9,684 nucleotides of DNA from Bacteroidota bacterium (GTDB lineage Bacteria; Bacteroidota; Bacteroidia; Chitinophagales; Chitinophagaceae). Below are positions 6,436-9,684 of this stretch, one piece after another (the stretch's first letter is position 1; each line of letters starts with the position of its first letter). The DNA lies in the NCBI GenBank assembly GCA_028876035.1, contig JAGWTK010000121.1:1-9684 (forward strand), given 5' to 3'. The notes beneath the pieces are model-generated. The model worked only from the letters and a program-made list of their open reading frames with translations. It was not told the origin of the DNA and searched no databases. The position numbers and the translations under genes are program-made.

Positions 6436-7773
6436 CCAAAGCTGTTTTCCTTGATAATAATCGAGGATTTTTATCCTTAGCAAATACTCGTAGCGGCTCA
6501 CAATTTGGTTGGTACGAGCGCGGTCGAGGTTGTTTTTGGCAGCGAGGTATTCAACAGAACTACCCACACCCGCATTGAATCTTGCTTCGGCGGCATGAAA
6601 GGATTCGGCAAAGGCATCACTTTGATCGTTGAGGATTTTGTACTTGTCGAGGGAGGCCTGCATGTTGAAATAATCCTTTTCAATATTCTGGTGCAACTGG
6701 ATCCGCGTGGTTTGTGCGATGGCCTTTGTGTTTTTATAATCAATCTTTGCAAGTGCCACCTGGCTGCGGTATTTGAAATTGTTCAGGATGGGAATGCTGA
6801 TAGATGCCCCGATATAGGTGCCATAGTTATTTTTAAGCTGGTTGTCGTAGGGAATCTTCCGACTGTTGGCGTCGGTAGCCAGACTTGAATAGTTCGTATT
6901 AAGGCCCGCGCCAAAACCCAGGCTTGGGTAGAAATAGCCCTTGGCAGCCCGGACCGCTTTTTCCTGTGCCTGGTTGCGCAGGTCTGCTGCTTTTACCACC
7001 GCGAGTTGTTCCAGCGCCGCCTGGTAAATGCTGTCGGGCGAGTTGCCGTATTGGGTATCGAATTGGTCAGCACTCACCGGCATCACCGTTAATGTTTTGT
7101 CATACGGAACATTCATCAGTTGCGCCAGCGTATAACGGGATTGGTCAAGCGCATTTTGTGCATTGACCAACGATAATTGATCGTTGGCGTACTGTCCGCG
7201 CAAATCGGAAAGATCAGACGGCTTAATGGCACCCTCGCGGTTCATGATGACCAGTCGCTCCACCTGCTGACGGCTCACCTCTGCCTGCCTTCTGGCCTGC
7301 TCCAGCAAATCGGTATTCGAAAGCAATTGGAGATAGGCCAGTACCACGTCCAGCATAAGTTTGTCTTTTGCCTGTTGTTCTTCCATTTTAGTGGCGGCGT
7401 AGGTGAGCTGGCTTTTGCGGAGGGAATTCATCAGGAGAAATCCATTAAACAGCGTTACATCGGTATTGAGACTGTAATTCGCGGTGGTATTTTGCTGGTT
7501 GATATAGCCATTGCTGGCCGGGTCGATGCTGCGTCCCTGGTTCAGGTAATGATTGATGTTGCCACCCAACCGGGGTACAAGATTACCCTTCGCCTGTTGT
7601 GCGTTCACGCCCGCTGCTTCGGCGGTAAAGCCGCTTTGTTGTACGGTAAGGTTATTGGCAAATGCTGTTTCAATAGCCTCCTTTAGCGATACACTATGGG
7701 CGGGCGTTTGTGACCAGGCATTGTTGGTAAAAAGGAAGATGGCGACCAGGAAAAAATACAGGAGGTGTTTCAT
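6433..7773 (-). CDS. TolC-family outer-membrane efflux protein
   Basis: Predicted outer-membrane channel of a tripartite exporter. It has 446 residues, a normal length. A Sec signal peptide is visible (MKHLLYFFLVAIFLF, then NNAWSQ, with likely cleavage after S21). The mature protein shows the two-fold TolC layout: helix-rich coiled-coil segments (about 24-65, 118-225, 255-280, 350-430) alternating with two strand pairs, one around NTDVTLFNGFLL (about 104-115) and one around YIGASISIPILNNFKYRSQ (about 320-338). Both strand pairs carry the usual family F/PxxxN-F pattern. The ATG lies 3 bp after the stop of the ABC ATPase, so the two are very probably translationally coupled. Substrate cannot be read. 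The 3' end enters an 8-bp array. Confidence 0.9.
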   Translation of the reverse strand: MKHLLYFFLVAIFLFTNNAWSQTPAHSVSLKEAIETAFANNLTVQQSGFTAEAAGVNAQQAKGNLVPRLGGNINHYLNQGRSIDPASNGYINQQNTTANYSLNTDVTLFNGFLLMNSLRKSQLTYAATKMEEQQAKDKLMLDVVLAYLQLLSNTDLLEQARRQAEVSRQQVERLVIMNREGAIKPSDLSDLRGQYANDQLSLVNAQNALDQSRYTLAQLMNVPYDKTLTVMPVSADQFDTQYGNSPDSIYQAALEQLAVVKAADLRNQAQEKAVRAAKGYFYPSLGFGAGLNTNYSSLATDANSRKIPYDNQLKNNYGTYIGASISIPILNNFKYRSQVALAKIDYKNTKAIAQTTRIQLHQNIEKDYFNMQASLDKYKILNDQSDAFAESFHAAEARFNAGVGSSVEYLAAKNNLDRARTNQIVSRYEYLLRIKILDYYQGKQLW

Positions 7774-7776
7774 TGT

Positions 7777-8451
7777 TTAGGCTTGTATCGATTCATCAAT
7801 GCGTGCGTCCAGGAGATGGACGATGCGTGATCCATAGGCAGCATTCTTTTCTGAATGGGTCACCTGGATGACGGTAACGCCTTCTTTGTTGAGCTGGGCA
7901 AACAATTCCATGATTTCTTCGCCTTGTTTGCTGTTCAGATTACCGGTGGGTTCATCTGCCAGCAATAATTTTGGCTTCGCGATTAATGCACGTGCAATGC
8001 CTACCAACTGCTGTTGTCCGCCCGATAACTGGGTCGGGAAAAGATCCTTTTTGCCTACTATGTTGAAGCGATCGAGGATGTCTGCCACCAGTGCTTTCCG
8101 TTCGGATGATTTGATGTCTTTGTAGATAAGCGGTGTTTCAATATTTTCATACACCGTGAGTTCGTCGATCAGGTGGTAGGCCTGGAACACAAACCCTATG
8201 TATTGCTTATAGAGGGCGGAACGTGCTTTTTCTTTGAGTGCATGCACTGATTCATGGAGAAAATGGTATTCACCTTCGTTGGCATCGTCCAGCATGCCGA
8301 TGACATTCAGCAAGGTCGACTTCCCGCTGCCGGACGGACCCATGATGGACACAAATTCACCTTCTTTAATGGTTAGGTTGATGTCTTTCAGCAGGAACAC
8401 ACGGGTTCCGCCCACATTTACCCATTTGGAGATATGTTTCAATTCAATCAT
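7777..8451 (-). CDS. MacB/LolD-type ABC transporter ATPase
   Basis: A nucleotide-binding subunit expected to power a separate FtsX-type permease. With the ATG at 8451 it has 224 residues; a TTG at 8457 would add only two. Walker A is GPSGSGKST (38-46), Q-loop Q90, signature LSGGQQQ (142-148), Walker B LLLADE with D166 and E167, and H-switch H199 (QVTHSEK). The D-loop reads GNLNS where LolD and MacB often have GNLDS. The sequence is intact. It is a free-standing ATPase, unlike E. coli MacB, in which ATPase and permease are fused. The TolC-family gene follows by 3 bp, and the FtsX permease gene lies upstream on the same strand, 297 bp away. A sigma-54-like promoter precedes it. LolD-type lipoprotein export is a less likely alternative given the TolC partner. 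Confidence 0.92.
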   Translation of the reverse strand: MIELKHISKWVNVGGTRVFLLKDINLTIKEGEFVSIMGPSGSGKSTLLNVIGMLDDANEGEYHFLHESVHALKEKARSALYKQYIGFVFQAYHLIDELTVYENIETPLIYKDIKSSERKALVADILDRFNIVGKKDLFPTQLSGGQQQLVGIARALIAKPKLLLADEPTGNLNSKQGEEIMELFAQLNKEGVTVIQVTHSEKNAAYGSRIVHLLDARIDESIQA

Positions 8452-8494
8452 AGCCAATTCTTTTGTTCAAATATCCATCTTGTTTCCGCAATGT

Positions 8495-8510
8495 TTCCAA
8501 CTGTGTGCCA
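8495..8510 (-). promoter_or_regulatory. Candidate sigma-54 promoter
   Basis: The minus strand reads TGGCACACAGTTGGAA from 8510 to 8495. The -24 part TGGCAC is a perfect match to the sigma-54 consensus. The -12 part is imperfect: with the usual GG-N10-GC spacing the bases are GA instead of GC. Transcription would start near 8485, giving a leader of about 35 bases before the ATPase ATG. The palindrome upstream at 8562-8577 is at a suitable distance for an activator of the NtrC type. The assignment is inference from motif and layout. Confidence 0.45.
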
Positions 8511-8561
8511 GCTTGTAAGGTTGTGGTTTTTAATGTCTTGTTCCTCAGCGTTCCCTTTCAG

Positions 8562-8589
8562 TGTTCGAAATCGGACAATAACTGTTCGG
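8562..8589. promoter_or_regulatory. Palindromic operator with a third half-site
   Basis: TGTTCGAAATCGGACA at 8562-8577 is a 16-bp inverted repeat with one mismatch (TGTTCGA / TCGGACA around a central AA). A further TGTTCGG half-site lies at 8583-8589, 5 bp beyond. The centre is about 71 bp upstream of the proposed -12 element and about 85 bp upstream of the proposed start, typical for an enhancer-binding activator. The binding protein is not encoded in the window. Confidence 0.5.
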
Positions 8590-8611
8590 TTGTGAGAGCG
8601 GCTCCTGGCCG

Positions 8612-8646
8612 TTGGGTGTTGGCTATTAGCCATTAGCCGTTACCAA
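8612..8646. repeat. 7-bp array (TTRGCYR)
   Basis: Five 7-bp units in register begin at 8612, 8619, 8626, 8633 and 8640, from TTGGGTG through TTAGCCA and TTAGCCG to TTACCAA. The array is followed at 8647-8671 by a core containing CGTTCGGGGC and CTCAGCGG, which matches the core of the 1-175 modules in reverse complement (GCTGA then GCCCCGAACG). Confidence 0.75.
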
Positions 8647-8678
8647 TCGTTCGGGGCAAAGTGCTCAGCGGTTTTTGA

Positions 8679-8706
8679 CCTTGAACTATGAACAAAGAAC
8701 GATGAA
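8679..8706. repeat. 7-bp array (CnnnGAA)
   Basis: Four 7-bp units, CCTTGAA, CTATGAA, CAAAGAA and CGATGAA, run without slip. Each keeps C at position one and GAA at positions five to seven. The array lies between the shared core at 8647-8671 and the TAGTC-type array at 8717-8751. Confidence 0.75.
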
Positions 8707-8716
8707 TTGCCGGCTG

Positions 8717-8751
8717 TTGACTATCGACTAAGGACTACCGACTAAAGACTA
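8717..8751 (-). repeat. 7-bp array (TAGTCnn) starting at the permease stop
   Basis: Read on the minus strand from 8751, five contiguous TAGTCnn units follow. The TAG stop of the permease gene (8751-8749) is the first triplet of the first unit. The protein still ends in the normal family tail NPVKSLRSE, so here the array begins exactly at the native stop rather than replacing coding sequence. The unit family is the same as after plsC. Confidence 0.92.
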
Positions 8752-9684
8752 CTCACTCCTGAGACTCTTCACCGGATTCGCCCGCGCTGCAACCAGCACA
8801 TGATAACTCACGCTTAGCAACACCAGTGCAAAAGCCAGTAGGGTAACAGCAACAGCCGGCACAATGCCAGGTTGGATGCGGTAGGCGAAATCGCGCAGCC
8901 AGGCGTTGGAAAACCACCAGGCTACCGGCAACGCAATCAGCACGGCGATGGCTGCCAGTTGCAAAAATTGTTTGGCGAATAAAAACGCTATATCCGTAAT
9001 ACCCGCACCGAGTACTTTCCGTATGCCCAGCTCTTTGGTTTTTTTTGCTATTGTGATAGCCGACAAGCCAAAGATACCCATACAGGCAAGGAAGATCGCG
9101 AGTCCACCTGCCAGCGTAAACAAGAGGGCTGAGCGTTGTTCGGTCTCGTATAAATGATCATAAGATTCATCCAGGAAATGGTAATTAAACGGACGTGAAG
9201 CCGCCAACACCTTCCATTGTTGTTCGAGTTGTTGGATGGTTCCCCGTACATCGTTGCCTTTTATGCGTAGTATCCACTGCTGCGCGAAATCGCGGCCCAG
9301 GAAGATCACCATAGGACCAATAGGGTCATGCAAACTTGAATAATTAAAATCTTTTACGACGCCCAGCACGGGACCAGGTAGCCCCTTTTCAATTTGTTTA
9401 CCGATGGCTTCCTGCGGCGTCCAGCCAATTTTTTTTGCCAGGCTTTCATTGATGAGAAAGGGCTGGTGGAAATGTGCACTGTTTGCACTGGTGTCCATCA
9501 TGCCGAAATCGGTTGACTGGAAATCCCGCCCGGCCAGTACGGTCATGTGCATAGCGCTGGTAAAATCAAGGTCTACGGGCATGGCCCTTACATCGATTTC
9601 TTTTTTGCCTGCGCTGGTTGCTACAGTGATGCCATCCTGCCAGCGCACGTACTCGGGCGATTCGTATGCGGCAGTGACCGCCTG
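8749..9684 (-). CDS. FtsX/MacB-type ABC permease, C-terminal part
   Basis: The reading frame is open to the window edge at 9684, so only about the last 311 residues of a permease that in Bacteroidota is usually near 800 residues are seen. A GTG at 9648 is inside the domain and is not a start. The visible part begins in the MacB-like periplasmic domain (ESPEYVRWQDGI, then LAGRDF, then VLGVVKDFNYSSLHDPIGPM) and continues into the FtsX domain. That has three membrane segments (about LLFTLAGGLAIFLACMGIFG, LQLAAIAVLIALPVAWWF and VPAVAVTLLAFALVLLSV) and the coupling motif KKTKELGIRKVLGA that contacts the ATPase. It probably works with the ATPase and TolC protein encoded downstream. Its stop opens a TAGTCnn array, so it may be a separate transcription unit. 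Confidence 0.92.
   Translation of the reverse strand, partial: QAVTAAYESPEYVRWQDGITVATSAGKKEIDVRAMPVDLDFTSAMHMTVLAGRDFQSTDFGMMDTSANSAHFHQPFLINESLAKKIGWTPQEAIGKQIEKGLPGPVLGVVKDFNYSSLHDPIGPMVIFLGRDFAQQWILRIKGNDVRGTIQQLEQQWKVLAASRPFNYHFLDESYDHLYETEQRSALLFTLAGGLAIFLACMGIFGLSAITIAKKTKELGIRKVLGAGITDIAFLFAKQFLQLAAIAVLIALPVAWWFSNAWLRDFAYRIQPGIVPAVAVTLLAFALVLLSVSYHVLVAARANPVKSLRSE

Noticed and set aside
8448..8633. 61-residue minus-strand ORF upstream of the ATPase
   Set aside because: It overlaps the proposed promoter and operator, overlaps the ATPase start, and has no family pattern or sensible start signal.
9646..9648. GTG start of the permease
   Set aside because: The frame stays open upstream to the window edge and the upstream residues fit the MacB-like periplasmic domain, so the gene is truncated by the window.

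Overview
The window looks like chromosomal DNA from a Bacteroidota bacterium, most likely of the Chitinophagaceae type. The reasons are a long PriA with an N-terminal extension, an FtsX-type permease ending in the usual NPVKSLRSE-like tail, a DUF4258 protein of the kind common in that group, weak or absent Shine-Dalgarno sequences, and a TAnnTTTG-type -7 box before mtaB. No phage, plasmid, IS or CRISPR genes are visible. The genus is an inference.

Layout, left to right. 1-210: two tandem 86/89-bp modules and a 7-bp array. 208-504 and 583-1848 (minus): a small dimeric alpha/beta-barrel-like protein, and upstream of it mtaB (tRNA ms2t6A methylthiotransferase). 1849-2047: divergent intergenic region. 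2048-3237 (plus): a membrane-anchored, cysteine-rich DUF4258 protein, then a PlsC-type acyltransferase 5 bp later. 3221-3467: three 7-bp arrays. 3468-5957 (plus): priA, starting with TTG. 6057-6129: tRNA-Gly(CCC). 6130-6435: one 7-bp array and several 8-bp arrays. 6433-8451 (minus): a TolC-family outer-membrane protein and an ABC ATPase, 3 bp apart. 8452-8748: a probable sigma-54 promoter and palindromic operator, then three 7-bp arrays. 8749-9684 (minus): the C-terminal part of an FtsX/MacB-type permease that runs off the window. The permease, ATPase and TolC protein together look like a tripartite MacB-like efflux system; the periplasmic adaptor is not in the window.

The most unusual signal is in the gaps. 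Nearly every intergenic region carries degenerate tandem arrays with an exact 7-bp period (8 bp next to tolC), each with its own core pentamer (TAGTC, GTAYn, GAAC, TTAGC, AAAA, CTTTAAA, TAAGAT). At all five protein-coding gene ends that face an intergenic gap, the stop codon lies inside such an array. In four it is exactly the first triplet of the first unit. In the fifth the reading frame runs into the array and is stopped by the third unit. The tRNA gene is followed by an array of the same family as a protein gene. The arrays are separated by 30-60-bp cores, one of which recurs in three separate intergenic regions. Functions proposed for these elements (all-frame stop, 3'-end hairpin, mobile or templated repeat) are inference.
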